A DNA stretch of 64,000 nucleotides from Polytrichum commune (Eukaryota; Streptophyta; Polytrichopsida; Polytrichales; Polytrichaceae), in assembly GCA_950295325.1 (NCBI GenBank), contig OX485807.1:34192440-34256439 (forward strand). The letters are read 5' to 3'. A program made the translations under genes and the position numbers. The notes under the pieces are model-generated. The model was given only the letters and a program-made list of their open reading frames with translations, was not told where the DNA came from and did not search any database. Positions 10,209 to 21,608 of this stretch are shown one piece after another. Every line of letters starts with the position of its first letter. Positions within the stretch are counted from its first letter, which is position 1.

Positions 10209-11002
10209 CTGCCCATTCCAAGACATTATGACGAGTCCGAAGTGATATACTGTTTCTGTGATTCTGAATCGGCTCTTAAAGTTGGAAACCTTGAACGTCT
10301 AGTCTACTCTAGGCCACCATTGATGTTCATGTCCTTTATTCGTCAACAGCTTTTGATAATGCGTCCCTTAACGTACCTAAGGTGAATCTCTCTCCAGATC
10401 CGTGGGCTTTCCGAATTTGGTTGGTGGTGCTATTGTTAGACCTAGTGACTTCCCATTTTGTTTCTGCATAATTTAATTATGGCTGTATTCTGTATTTGCA
10501 TTGTTATAGTTCAAAATAACTCGGCTTGCATTGACGTTATCATGTATGATATTTTGATCTTTCCACTGTCATTTATGGTATTCATCGTCTCTAACAAACC
10601 TCATAGACTACATACTTATATACACATGGGACCCGTCATATAGGCATTTATTACCTCTATAATATGACATTGTGGGGTTCAAGAGTGACATATGAACAAT
10701 GTCACAATCGTATTATGGAGGTAGATTCTAACTAGAAAATCCGGCTTACAATATCTATGTCATTATATTGAGGTTGTTGTATTATGGAGTGTCCTATTAA
10801 AGGGTTGGACTGTAGACTAGTTTGAGGTGCATGATGTTATTTTCAAAGTCAAATCATGTAAAGTGATCATTCAAATACTACAATACTAACACCACCAAGT
10901 AATTTTCTCAAATTGGTAGTGATTAAGACATATTATATTAAACCAAATCCTCCCCTCTTTTCCCGCCAACAAAATATGCAATGGTCCCGCAACATGGTCC
11001 AT
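10209..11002. other. no gene seen
   Basis: AT-rich sequence with stops in all frames and no recognisable repeat other than the family that begins at 11003. Confidence 0.4.
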
Positions 11003-11148
11003 TCTCACTTCACACTATGCTTGAGGGCCCGTGACCACATAAAACGACTTTCCCAACACCCATGGTACCGTGGTACGGCTTTTGGATGAGAATCAAGGAC
11101 CCTCACCATTACAAAGTCATGGCTTTTGGCTCATGTGTGAAGTGGCCT
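11003..11148 (-). repeat. dispersed repeat F1, short copy
   Basis: Its two ends are CTTCACACTATGCTTGAGGG on plus and, on minus, AGGCCACTTCACACATGAGC. The same pair of end types bounds copies at 20218-20352 and 46056-46569, and one end is present at 43394. Likely a non-autonomous DNA transposon. Superfamily not assigned. Confidence 0.5.
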
Positions 11149-11580
11149 TTTAATTCTATGTGTATTCTAAAAGACACTCATTACAATATAGTGTGGAGGC
11201 CTCGATGAATATTGCTTCCTTGCCAAGTTGAACACATCGAACATGACAAAGAAGCCTTGGAGAAGCTAAATCGTGACATCTATCTTCCTCGAGGTTATAT
11301 AAGCCCGTTAAGTTCCAACTTTCCACATGGTTAGATGAAAAATATTCAGTTCGTTTGAAGAACCCTGATGTGATTGGACGGATCTCGATGAAGAGTGCAC
11401 TAGGATCCAAATGCTTAAATTGTCATCCATCTTGGAACTAGGAGTTAAGACACAGACTTATTATAGACATAACGGAATGGTAAATCTACACTTCTATTGA
11501 TGAACCATGTGATATAAAACGGTATTGTGTTAATTGTGAAAAAATACTTATATACATGTGTATATAAGTATGTAGTATAT

Positions 11581-11792
11581 ATAGTCCATTTCCCTGAACA
11601 GAGGTGGAGGAAGAGAATGCGCTATAGCCGCGAAGTGTACCGAAGACTGCCTTTCATTGTGCTCGAACAACTCTGGATGATTATAGACCTTCCGTAGCTT
11701 AATGACAATATTCATCAGATTGAGGACCTTCTTGACATTGAGCTGGCCTCCATTGCCAAAAAGATCAGCGACTGATATTTTATTCTTGATTG
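11581..11792 (-). pseudogene. INO80-like SNF2 ATPase exon fragment
   Basis: On minus, a GT-AG style acceptor (CTTATTAG) is followed by a frame reading AIKNKISVADLFGNGGQLN, VLNLMNIVIKLRKVYNHPEL, FEHNER and SLPPPLFREMDY. This matches the part of plant INO80 between the two helicase lobes, where Arabidopsis INO80 has NIVIQLRKVCNHPELFERNEG. INO80 is the ATPase of a nucleosome-remodelling complex. No donor site follows and neighbouring INO80 exons were not found within 1.5 kb on either side, so this looks like a captured or stranded exon rather than a gene. A very long-introned real gene remains possible, but the flanks hold MITEs and unrelated frames. Confidence 0.55.
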
Positions 11793-12358
11793 CTAATAAG
11801 CAAACTAGTGTTGTATTCTAGCCAACAACTCAAAAGCTTTAATGTTTTCTACTGAATGATCTATTCGATCAAGTTGAGGGAGAGATATACCATCCTCAGC
11901 AGATAGATAGCAATAGTGAGAGAGAAAGTAATGTAAATGAAAACACTGCAAAATATCCTTATCAAGCTTCCCTACTTCATATGCAGCATCCCGAATGGCT
12001 AGGAGATTCACAACGTTGTGAGTCAAGCAATTATTGACCAACAGACCACTATGTGAGTGTTTGAACCAACTGATACGTTTGCCATACAAATGGAGGTGCG
12101 AGAAAATGCGACCGCCTAGATATGTCCCTACAACTTCTCATCAGCAGATACCCCTTTGAAGAAGAATATTAAAAAAAACATTACCTGAAGACTAAGTAGT
12201 ACAAATCAAGAGAACGAATACAATAAAGTTTAACATATATTCAACAAACACGTCCTGACAAGAACATGCACCTCAAGCTTCGAATATGTGACTTATTTCT
12301 TCCTTACTTACTTACTTACTTACTTATTCTCTCAACCTATGTGCCATCGGCATGGCGC

Positions 12359-12704
12359 CTCGGGGGGGGGGGGGGGCAGTGTGTTAAAAAGTTAAGGATA
12401 TAGGTGCGAACAACCACTATTTTATAGGGGGGTATTACTTTCAATTCTCTTCTTTTTTTCACATGCTATCATTATGTAAATTTCTACTTTGGGTTAATAG
12501 AAAAATGGCTTGCATTACTTATAATTCCAAATTACCTATTATTCCATACCCTATAGTACTTTTAAAGATGTCCAATGCCATTTTTGATACCCTATATTAC
12601 TCTTAAGTCCATTTATAATTTTTAGCCCCCATGTTTTTTAAATACCCTATCATTTGTTCGCACGTATATTGCTACTCCAACCAATGACTACCCCCCCCCC
12701 CAAG
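12359..12704 (+). mobile_element. hAT-like MITE, 346 bp
   Basis: Ends are CTCGGGGG and CCCCCAAG (inverse CTTGGGGG). An exact 8-bp target duplication CATGGCGC flanks it at 12351-12358 and 12705-12712. Subterminal GTGCGAACAA occurs near both ends in inverted orientation. A reverse copy lies at 63076-63418. No coding capacity. The 8-bp duplication points to the hAT superfamily; the terminal G run is unusually long. Confidence 0.85.
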
Positions 12705-12853
12705 CATGGCGCAATCAGACACTCATGACAAATTGTTCACAAACCTCACGAATACCCCACCAAAACTATAATACAAACCGAAATATGCCAGAAATTTCAC
12801 TAACCGTGTTGTATGATCCATGCCCAATTTCTCAAAGATATTTGAAGTGCTTC

Positions 12854-13138
12854 TCAAACATGAAAATGTTGGCTATCCTCTTCAGGTGTGTAGTAAGAAG
12901 CAACTTCGTATCCCTCAAACTTTGTTGCCTGGACAGCTGCTTCCTCCTGCGATTTGTAAGAAACGCCACAAATAGTACAAACAACAATGAATAGCTTTAG
13001 TATACTCCCTGCAACTTACAAATGACGAAGAATCATTGAGACTCCCTACAACTTTGCCATGCAATAAGAGAAGCATAGGGGAATGAGCACCAACCACTAT
13101 AGTGATTCGAAAGCCATCATGTAGTAACCGTGCACGAG
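12854..13138 (-). CDS. unidentified two-exon reading frame
   Basis: On minus, an exon 13138-13020 (acceptor TGCACAG) encodes RARLLHDGFRITIVVGAHSP then MLLLLHGKVVGSLNDSSSF, followed by donor GTAAGT. A 73-base intron ends TCGCAG, and an exon 12946-12854 continues in phase with EEAAVQATKFEGYEVASYYT then PEEDSQHFHV and a stop. The phase agreement across a good donor and acceptor is the main support. I do not recognise the family. An upstream exon ending FVCRASRFHNQ with donor GTAAGT at about 13270 may belong to it, but its phase does not join directly. It could be a real gene end, a pseudogene or chance. Confidence 0.3.
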
Positions 13139-14280
13139 CTGTGCACCCAAACGAACCAACGTTAATGAATAACCCCTAAAGATTCAGAGATTCAGGGTTA
13201 CGACTACGAGCTGCAAGTTAGCATGAAAAAACGATTGTGGACCAAGTACAAATTAAATCGCTCTGCACTTACTTGATTATGAAACCGTGATGCTCGACAC
13301 ACAAACTCAGAAAGCTTCCCAACGGCAGAAGCTGGAGCTGCGAATAGGGAGACAAACTGGGAGATCAGCGAGAGAACGCGGTTTGCTGAACGCAAGCCAC
13401 CAATTTTCCGACTTCTTCCGACTCTGAAGGCGCCAAACTCTCTTGCTCATGTGATTGGGAAGGAAGAACTGAAAGCGTTTGCGATCGGACACAAGGGATC
13501 TGAAACCCTAGATCGTATCCAAAACATAGCAAGAAGAAGTGTACCAGGAGAAGACGAGGAGTGTGGGAAGACGAGGAGTGCGGCAGCTAACGCATTTCCA
13601 GCGGCTTCTACAACGAATGAAAACAAATTAAATGGATGATAAATCGGAGCGGGCAAGTCGCAAATTTTCGCTCTCAACGGCATTACCCCGGAGCACAGGC
13701 ACCCCGGGCTCAACCACGGGTGGCCTGGCCTCAACCGCGGGTGGCCTGTGTTTTTGCACGCCTGTCAATACATGGCCCTTTTGGTACACCCTACCTCCTT
13801 CCCTGTTGTCATTCCGCTCCTTCCTTACTTCAGGGGCCGCTCGCCTCCATCCATGGTGCATCTTGTCTCTCTCCCCATTTCAGCCACACTCCATGGCACC
13901 GCAGCCGAGCCGCCTCCTTGCACCGCAACCGCGCTGCCTCCTTCAACACATACTTCTGATCTTCTTCCGCCCCCCTACCTCATTCCTTTGGCCCCTGTTT
14001 TCTCCTCCGCCGAATTGGATAACCCTGGTGCTCTCCCTCCTAATCAGAGGCCTTCCTCGCCTTAAACAAACACTGGTTCTCCCTAAACCAGTCAATACAG
14101 TGGGCATTCGGCCTCTTGAGCCCGGCCCTTCCTACTCTCAATCCATCACTTAAATCATTTTTGATTTTCCCTACATAACAACTTGGATCTAACCATCTAA
14201 CTCAACAAAACCTAACTCATAAATTCCAATCCAATCCAAATCTCCACACACCCGGCAATTGCTAACTCTAGTGTTTTCAG
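13139..14280. other. no certain gene; pyrimidine-rich GC segment
   Basis: 13650-14050 on plus is C- and T-rich with overlapping frames open in several phases, each Pro/Ser/Leu-rich, and two near-identical GGTGGCCTG units with CAACCACGG and CAACCGCGG at 13710-13750. Multiple open frames in such composition are expected by chance. It may be the body of the LTR-like remnant that starts at 14509 on minus. Confidence 0.3.
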
Positions 14281-14509
14281 TTTTTGTTTTTTTTGAACTT
14301 AACTCAACTTGTGGGCACAAAATCATGCTCGCACAATACTCCAAGCCTCAAGCCCAAGATAACTCCTACACTAGTCTTTAACTCATTTCAAGCACTAACT
14401 TAAAACCTCACTCTTTTTATCCTTTTTAATGTCCAATGTAAATCCAGACCTAAGAGTTTAATGACTTTCAAGGATTAAGCACCCATGTGGGCACGATATT
14501 GGGCTCACA
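14281..14509 (-). repeat. LTR-like remnant, minus strand
   Basis: From 14509 leftward on minus it reads TGTGAGCCCAATATCGTGCC, then CTTAATCCTTGAAAGTCATT and AAAAAGAGTGAG, parallel to the LTR start at 2477. The other end is not found. Confidence 0.4.
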
Positions 14510-15896
14510 AGCTGCTTGTGATATCGGTAAGTATTGATTATTAATTAAAATCTTAAGGGAATTAAGGCCAACTTAGAATTTCACCACCTTTAATAATTAT
14601 ATTGCTTAAGCATTATTTGTAAGAATAATAAATGAAATGAATTGGTGAATTAAATGTTTTAAGATCTAGGATTATGGAATTGGAACACTAAACAAACAAA
14701 ATGAGTTTATGACTGATGTGAGAATATGTTAACATGCATAAGTGGTTTTGACTTATTGACATGAGGAAAGAAATTATAATTGCCTTGGCCAAGACTAGGT
14801 AAAAGACCATCGTCGGACTACAAAATGAATATCTTATTTAATCAATGAGACTGATAATCTTGAAATGATGACCGTACTGTCTTTTCAAGTTACATTAAAT
14901 GAAATTAATTAATGAAAGACTATGGACTACGTTGAAGTGTCCTTGGCTTCGGTTAAGAGACAAAAATGGGTTATTTATGCAAGACCACTGACTATGGTTG
15001 TGCCTATGCTTGTGCACCGCACTTGGTCCAATTAAAATTAATTCACTGTCAGACCATTGCTTGGGAAATTAAAGTGAGTTGAGTGACTGTCACAATTGCA
15101 TGTACTGACATGGAGAGATTTTTGAAGATTTTTGAAGTTTTTATCCCTTACCCATCATCCAATTGTCCATCCTAATCCAAAATAAAATGAAATAATCTTG
15201 TATTTTTTCCTAGTAAACATGGGTTTGTTTGTAACCAAAACCTAAACTACACCTAAGCATGCTAATATGAAATGACATCAGCTTTCAAATTGACTCACAA
15301 TTCTTGCATCTCCTGAGATTCCTTCAATTGTGTGTTCACAGGGTTATAATTAAACCCTTTGTATGCATGTCAAAGTGGTTTTGAATTCATATATACTACT
15401 CAACAAAAATTTTAAAGATGAACTTTATAGATATACCACTCTTGATTATCCAAATATAAATATGCCTCTACATATATGTTCCACATTAGTATTTCTAATT
15501 CTTAATTTTGTTTTAAAGCATTTTTTAAATGATTGTATTGTTTCAATCTCAAGTTCTCGCTTCTTCCCATCATTCCTTCCCCTCATTCCCATGCCCTTTC
15601 GTCTCAGATCCCTCAAAACTAAGGCAACAAACTTTGGGGGCTTTGTTAGTATTCATTTCCTTGAATTTGTATGCATGATTTATACCATCAAAATATATGT
15701 ATTTGTAAGATGTTTCCAAAGGTATATTAAACTCTTGATTTGATGAGGAAATGAATACTCTATCTGTAATCGGAGGTTCATGATCTCCGGAATCAACATA
15801 AAATGCAACCTCTTAACCAACTTATGGGAGGAGCAGATTACAATATTGAAGGCCTTCTCAAGAGCTCAAAAATGGCTCAAAACCTTGGTATTTACA
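14510..15896. other. no gene; degenerate repeats
   Basis: AT-rich. Between about 14780 and 15110 the phrase AAGACCA(T/C) with flanking CTTGG recurs in poor tandem copies. A 126-residue frame at 15363-15743 is Phe/Leu/Ile-rich and has no family look. Confidence 0.3.
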
Positions 15897-17112
15897 CATG
15901 GGGAGGTCACTAGCTATATACTTTTGTAAATCACACATTGTTGGGGGTTATTCCAAGATGATCTATTTATCTATTTTAAAAATAATAATTGGCACGATAT
16001 GAGTAGATAAATGATACTTTAACATATTTTTCAAGTCCCTATGAGTAAATATAATATTTTCAAGTCCCTATGAACTTATTTTGTGGACCTTATTTTATTT
16101 GTAAATTTTATTTAGATGGTTCTCACCTTCAAGTAATGTGCTAAAAAAACAAAACTAAATGAACCTACAATATGAGTCAAATATCCAACATTATTGTATG
16201 CAAAGAATCGAATGTCAATAAGGGGTAAATGTTCAAGCTCAATTAATAGCAATGCAATTCTTACAACTATGATTTTCCCACAATTTCATCTAAGCTCTTA
16301 GCATCTACGGGATCAATCAAATAAATCTTCCTACCTAGATCATACTCCATTTTCATATTTAACATAATTGAATCTTCATCTACCCACTTACAATGTGTAA
16401 AGTCATAATGGAATTTGAGGTGTCTTGGAGTAGGAGAAAAAATAATATATGACTTCAAAGGTCGGCACGGCAACTCCCTTTTTGAATGCAACTTCTTGTC
16501 TTTTTTGGAGGTCAACAAGTTGCATGCACAATTCCCATTTAGTGCCAAATTTCTTCCACATCATTTGAACCTGCACACTCTATCACATACCATTGTCAGC
16601 TCTTTAAAAATTTGAAGTTAGGGTGTTGTTCTTGGGCAATCTCCCTCTGCTACGTTTCTTGGCAACTTTAAATGTTGAAGAAATTATAGTTGAATTATTG
16701 GACACAAAAAAAACGCCCATATGAGATCCCAATCCGACCAACATGGAAATGGGCAAGGAGGAGACATTGATATAGTCGTCGTTGTTATTGAAGTAAATTG
16801 AGTTTTTAACTCACATAAGCTTGCCATTAGACAAAAACGGGTTCGCATTAAGTGGAGATACCAAAGTGGCCTTGAAGATTTGATATCCGTCATACTCCAC
16901 TATCGGCATGACTTTCACAATTGCAATATTGGATTCTCCAAACCATTTGAAATAGCTTGTTGTTTTTCATCCTCGATAATGGGTAGAGAAAGTAGAATGT
17001 CCTCCATGACATCGTCCTCTAGAATACTCTCAAAGTTTCCATTCTCTTCTTCCATTTCAGCCCTCAAAACTTCAACATTGCCATCATACACCTCCATAGG
17101 CTTCTGTAGCTA
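15897..17112 (-). pseudogene. transposon remnant encoding an unknown protein (family U)
   Basis: It begins on plus at a terminus-like CATGGGGAGGTCAC, the type shared by the hAT-like elements of this window. On minus, 17097-16915 encodes an acidic peptide starting MEVYDGNVEVLRAEMEEENG, and 16548-16267 encodes 93 residues ending WVDEDSIMLNMKMEYDLGRK then IYLIDPVDAKSLDEIVGKS. The ending matches the frame at 36187-35843 (WVDVDVIISTVSLLYESTSK then IYTLDEVDANSLSEFI). Between them frames are broken. I recognise no known domain. The right end of the element may have been displaced by the nested insertion at 17121. Confidence 0.4.
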
Positions 17113-17120
17113 AGTTTTTC

Positions 17121-19724
17121 CACGGGGAGGTGACTATCGGAATTTTAGAAACCACGTGAGATAAAAAATAGGGTCAATTTAATTCGTTGAGGGTAAAATT
17201 TATACATTCATTAGATCTACCATAGCTTTGGAAATATGTCCCCTACATGTTTATATGTAAAATAAGGCGATGAATAATTCCTTCATTTTAGTAATCAGTA
17301 GAAAAAAATAGGATTATAGATATTGGATCCCCCCAAATGTGTGTAGTAGAATCAATAGAATAATTATGGGTTTGACTACTTGGATGAAGAATTGTGTAAA
17401 TTCTGTCCAAATTTGAATGAAACGCGTTAGTTTGGAGGGAAACGTTGTGGATTTTTTTGGGGGAAAGAATGTTGCGACTTCTCAACGGCCCTTGGGTTTG
17501 CTTAGGGTTTGGACAAGCATAGTGTTGTGAAGGCGGTGAAGTGTTTGGGTAGGAGGTCTTGCATTGGTGAAGCGTGACACAAAGGCGGTAGGTAAGACAC
17601 ATTTTTTGGAGCTTTCGTCTTTGCTCCATAGCATTCACAACATTCACACAGGGTGTTTCACAAGTGCCAAAGATTCAGCTTGTTCCGCTCTCGTGAGGTA
17701 TGTCCACCTCATGCCAACAATTAGTTTTAGTTCTTTGTCATCATTGGTGTTAAATCTTTCCAATTTTTTCGTCTTATCATGACATTGTGGAGAATATTAA
17801 TATGTACCTTGATATGTATTGGAGGGTGCATAGTTGTATCCTAACCCTTCACATTGTAAATATTTGGTACAAGATTAAATGTGTTTGTGAACATAATTAA
17901 AGTAATTGTTTTCAATTTGTGTATTTATTTTTTTCAATTGAATGCAATCTTTTGTTTTGGAGTGGATAATTATGCAAAATTTTCATGTTTTATGACAATT
18001 GATTATATTTCTTGTTTTGTTCTATCCGTGTTTACAACTTGTCTATGTTAGCTTGTACATTTTGTCATCTCTATGTTCATTGGTAATCTTTTAACTAAAC
18101 TCCAAGTGTTATTGATTGTGTTTTAAACACGGGGGGGTCACACCCCCTTATATTTTGTAACCACGTGCGATAATGGGGTATTTAATGGGGGGGTATTTAT
18201 GCACCTCTCGGTATTTTTTCCCTCCCTATTTGTAGATATAAAGTTACTTTGACATATTTTTAAGCACCCTATGTTTATTTGTAAATTTTTAGAGAGACCA
18301 ATTTTTGGCATCATATTTTTTTTATAAATCGTACAAGTACCAAATAATGAACGGAATACTATAGCATTGCAAAATCAACTCTATGAGCAACAAACGTTCC
18401 ACACCATCCATCTTATCATTTAATCGGTTTCAATTAGTTATACCAATGCTAAAGCATTCAAAATGCCATTCAAAGCACAACCAATAACACTTGGAGTTTA
18501 GTTAAAAGATTACCAATGAACATGAAGATAATAAAATGTACAAGCTAACATAGACAAGTTGTAAACACGGATAGAACAAAACAAGAATTATAATCAATTG
18601 TCATAAGACATGAAATTTTGCATAATTATCTACTCCAAAACAAAAGATTGCATTCAATTGAAAAAACCAAATACAAAAATTGAAAACATTTACTTTAATT
18701 GTGTTCACAAACACATTCAACCTTGTACCAAATATTTACAATGTGAAGGTTTAAGATATAACTATGCACCCTCCGATACATGTCAAGGTACATATCGATA
18801 TCCTCTACAATGTCATGATAAGACAAAATGTTTTGGAGAGGTTTAACACCAATGATGACAAATAACTAAAACTAATTATTGGCATGAGGCGGGCAACCTT
18901 CGAAGTCTCCAACCACTCCATCACGTATCCTCCAAGGCAAAGCGCAATCCACCGCCTTCACGCCACTATGCTTGTCCAAACCCTAAGCCAACCCAAGGGC
19001 CGTTGAGAAGTCACAATGTTCCTTCCCCCCAAAAAATCCACAACATTTTCCCTCCATACTAACACTTTTCATTCAAATTTGGACAAAATTTACACAATTC
19101 TTCATCCAAGTAGTCAAACCCATAATTATTCTATTGATTCTACTACACACATTTGGGGGGATCCAATATCTATAATCCTATTTTTTTCTACTTATTACTA
19201 AAATGGAGGAATTATTCACCGCCCTATTTTATATATAATCATGTATGGGACATATTTCCAAAGCTATGGTAGATCTAACGAAGTTATAAATTTTACCCTC
19301 AACGAATTAAATTGACCCTATTTTTTATCTCACGTGGTTTCTAAAATTCCGATAGTCACCCCCCCCCCCCCCGTGGTTTTAAATGGCACTTTGGATGCTT
19401 TAGCATTGGTATAATTAATTGAAACCGATTAAATGACAAGATGGATGGTATGGAACGTTTGTTGCTCACATAGTTGATTTTGTAATGCTATAGTATTCTG
19501 TTCATTATTTGGTACGTGTACAATTTATAAAGAATATATGATGCTAAAAATCAGTCTCTCCAAAAAATTACAAATAAACATAGGGTGCTTAAAAATATGT
19601 CAAAGCAACTTTATATCTACAAATAGGGAGGAAAAAAATACCAAGAGGTGCATAAATACCCCCCCATTAAATACCCCATTATCGCACGTGGTTACAAAAT
19701 GTAAGAGGGTGTGATCCCCCCGTG
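17121..19724 (-). mobile_element. hAT-like element E2 (outer), interrupted by E1
   Basis: It starts CACGGGGAGGTGAC and ends ATCCCCCCGTG. The flanks AGTTTTTC (17113-17120) and GGTTTTTC (19725-19732) agree in 7 of 8 bases, as an aged 8-bp target duplication. Without the insertion it is about 1.35 kb and is the reverse complement of E1. Subterminal CCACGTGAGATAA and CCACGTGCGATAATG lie just inside the two ends. No recognisable transposase frame. Confidence 0.8.
18128..19375 (+). mobile_element. hAT-like element E1 (inner), 1248 bp
   Basis: It starts CACGGGGGGGTCAC and ends GTCACCCCC...CCGTG. An exact 8-bp duplication GTTTTAAA lies at 18120-18127 and 19376-19383, and these 8 bases are part of the outer element E2. 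E1's own counterpart of that site reads GCTTTGAA in continuous sequence (inverse of TTCAAAGC near 18470), which is the unoccupied form. E1 is therefore a copy of E2 inserted into E2 in reverse orientation. Confidence 0.85.
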
Positions 19725-19732
19725 GGTTTTTC

Positions 19733-20217
19733 CTATGACTTAAAATAACCAAAACCCAAGGTACAAAGTCTCAAGGAATGCTTGCTTAATTGGTGTCTAT
19801 TACATGAATTTGTGACATTACAATTTATTAATTAGACAATACAAATGGTCTGCAAATTACCATTACCTCATGGTAAAGAAATAACAATAGTGTTTGGTAA
19901 TCATGAGCTTTTTGAGGGTAACAGTTGTCATTATAACCATTCGCCAATGCATCCTCAAATTATAACAAGTTCCGTCATTAATTGATCAATGTTAATTCCA
20001 ATGCAAGACAAATTGTTCATTTTTTACTTCCAAGATTTGATTATTATTTACAATTATGCAATTAATAGCTAATTCCAACGTCAAGCTATAGTCTTGACTA
20101 CCCTACGCAACCTGCAACATTCATAACAACAAATAGGATAACAAACAAGACCATAGTTAAGGACCCCACATGAATAGAAATCCCTTGAAATAGCATTTGG
20201 TTGAGGTCCTAGTCACA
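19733..20217. other. no gene seen
   Basis: AT-rich, stops in all frames, no clear repeat. Confidence 0.35.
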
Positions 20218-20352
20218 TATGACTTTACACTACACTTGAGGGCATGTGACCAACATACATGATTTTGGAAGTGCCTTGGGACGGCCTTTGGACATTTTTT
20301 TGGGCTCTCACGATTTCACGGTCATGGCTCTTTGCTCGTGTGCCAAGTGGCC
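20218..20352 (-). repeat. dispersed repeat F1, short copy
   Basis: TACACTTGAGGGCATGTGACC at one end and, on minus, AGGGCCACTTGGCACACGAG at the other. About as long as the copy at 11003-11148 and similar in order of blocks. Confidence 0.5.
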
Positions 20353-21608
20353 CTAAATCATGTTATCCAATGCCAACTTCTAAATTGGATGACTTTTTAG
20401 TCAATCGAGGCAATCTCCCATCCAATCCAAATACATTCATTGAACCTCACATAAATTCTTCATTCGTCCAAATATTACCAACCCTACTTTACTAATAAAA
20501 ACTAAATACCACCTATAGTTTTCACCTACCCTACTTTAGATATAATATTGTATGGGTCGTTTTACACTCACCCCTCCCCCTATGTATACATACAAGGGAT
20601 GTCTTCTTAATCCCTAGGCATATAAATATACTTAATACATGGTTTAATTTTCTTAAAAAAAACCCTCAATTGAGCGTACATGGTGTGGTACATAAGACAA
20701 ATTACATCCCATGGGCTCAAGTAGCAATTGAAATCACTATAAAGAGTTTTCTTGTTGGGGTGTAGAAGAGCTATGACATATAGTCAAGTTAGAAGAGCTA
20801 TGGCATGTAGTCAAGATACAAGGGCATGATTACTTCATATGCATCTCATAATCTAATCTAAATCATGTCACTCATGGTGGGAGTAGTGATCAAGGGAAAA
20901 TGTGGTCGCGAAACTTGTAGCTACAAAATTGGCCACATAGCTATACATCACGATAAACACGCTTACAAAATACTAATGCAAGCTAATGTCATCTTTGTAA
21001 AGTCATGCAAAATATTTATTAATGATTTATTAAATCAATGAAGATTGAGAATGGTTCGATGAACGAACACATAATGATATTGTGATTGTAGTTGCTCGTA
21101 CATTGAGGCATACTATAGATACAAGGGAAAGTGTTTTGTGTGGCAAAGTTCATTATTACCAATGTAGTGGCATCTCCTTCATGTGTTATCACATCTTTTG
21201 TTACTTGTGCTGAAAGGGAAGCATGACCCCCAGAAATTTACTAACAATAGGGATTCATCAACCATATGTGTGCAATGGGTATTGTAGGAGGTTGGGGGCC
21301 GATGAATTCTCAAAAATCATTTATCTGATTGTCGGCGATTTTGTAATTTGCATTCATAATGGCCTCTCCTGGAACATGAGACTTTAGAGAAGTGAACATT
21401 TATCGTGGTGAAAAATCGATTGAGCAGTTACAAAAAATTCTTAGGAATTATCTATATAGTGCTCATTTACAAGCTTCGAGCAATCCGATGGTCCTTTGGT
21501 CACCTTCGTAACAATGCTTAAATTCTGGAAAGTTTGCCCAAAACCCTTGGAACTTTGAGAGGGACAAACGAAGAAGAAGACGAGCAATTTGCGAAGGGAG
21601 TTGCAGCG
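20353..21608. other. upstream of the RPA12 gene; no gene seen
   Basis: AT-rich until about 21500. A two-copy 34-bp repeat, AGAAGAGCTATGACATATAG type, is at about 20765-20825. GC content rises at 21500 into the 5' leader of the next gene. No TATA box stands out. Confidence 0.35.

Noticed and set aside
11156-11410. 84-residue minus frame downstream of the INO80-like exon
   Set aside because: Checked for a following INO80 exon; no matching motif was found.
11805-12089. 94-residue minus frame just upstream of the INO80-like exon
   Set aside because: Does not match the INO80 segment expected there, is T-rich and intron-like in its second half, and shows no known domain.
13632-14153. Open frame of 173 residues on plus, with two overlapping frames
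   Set aside because: Pyrimidine-rich, Pro/Ser/Leu-rich in every phase, no domain; such composition keeps several frames open by chance.
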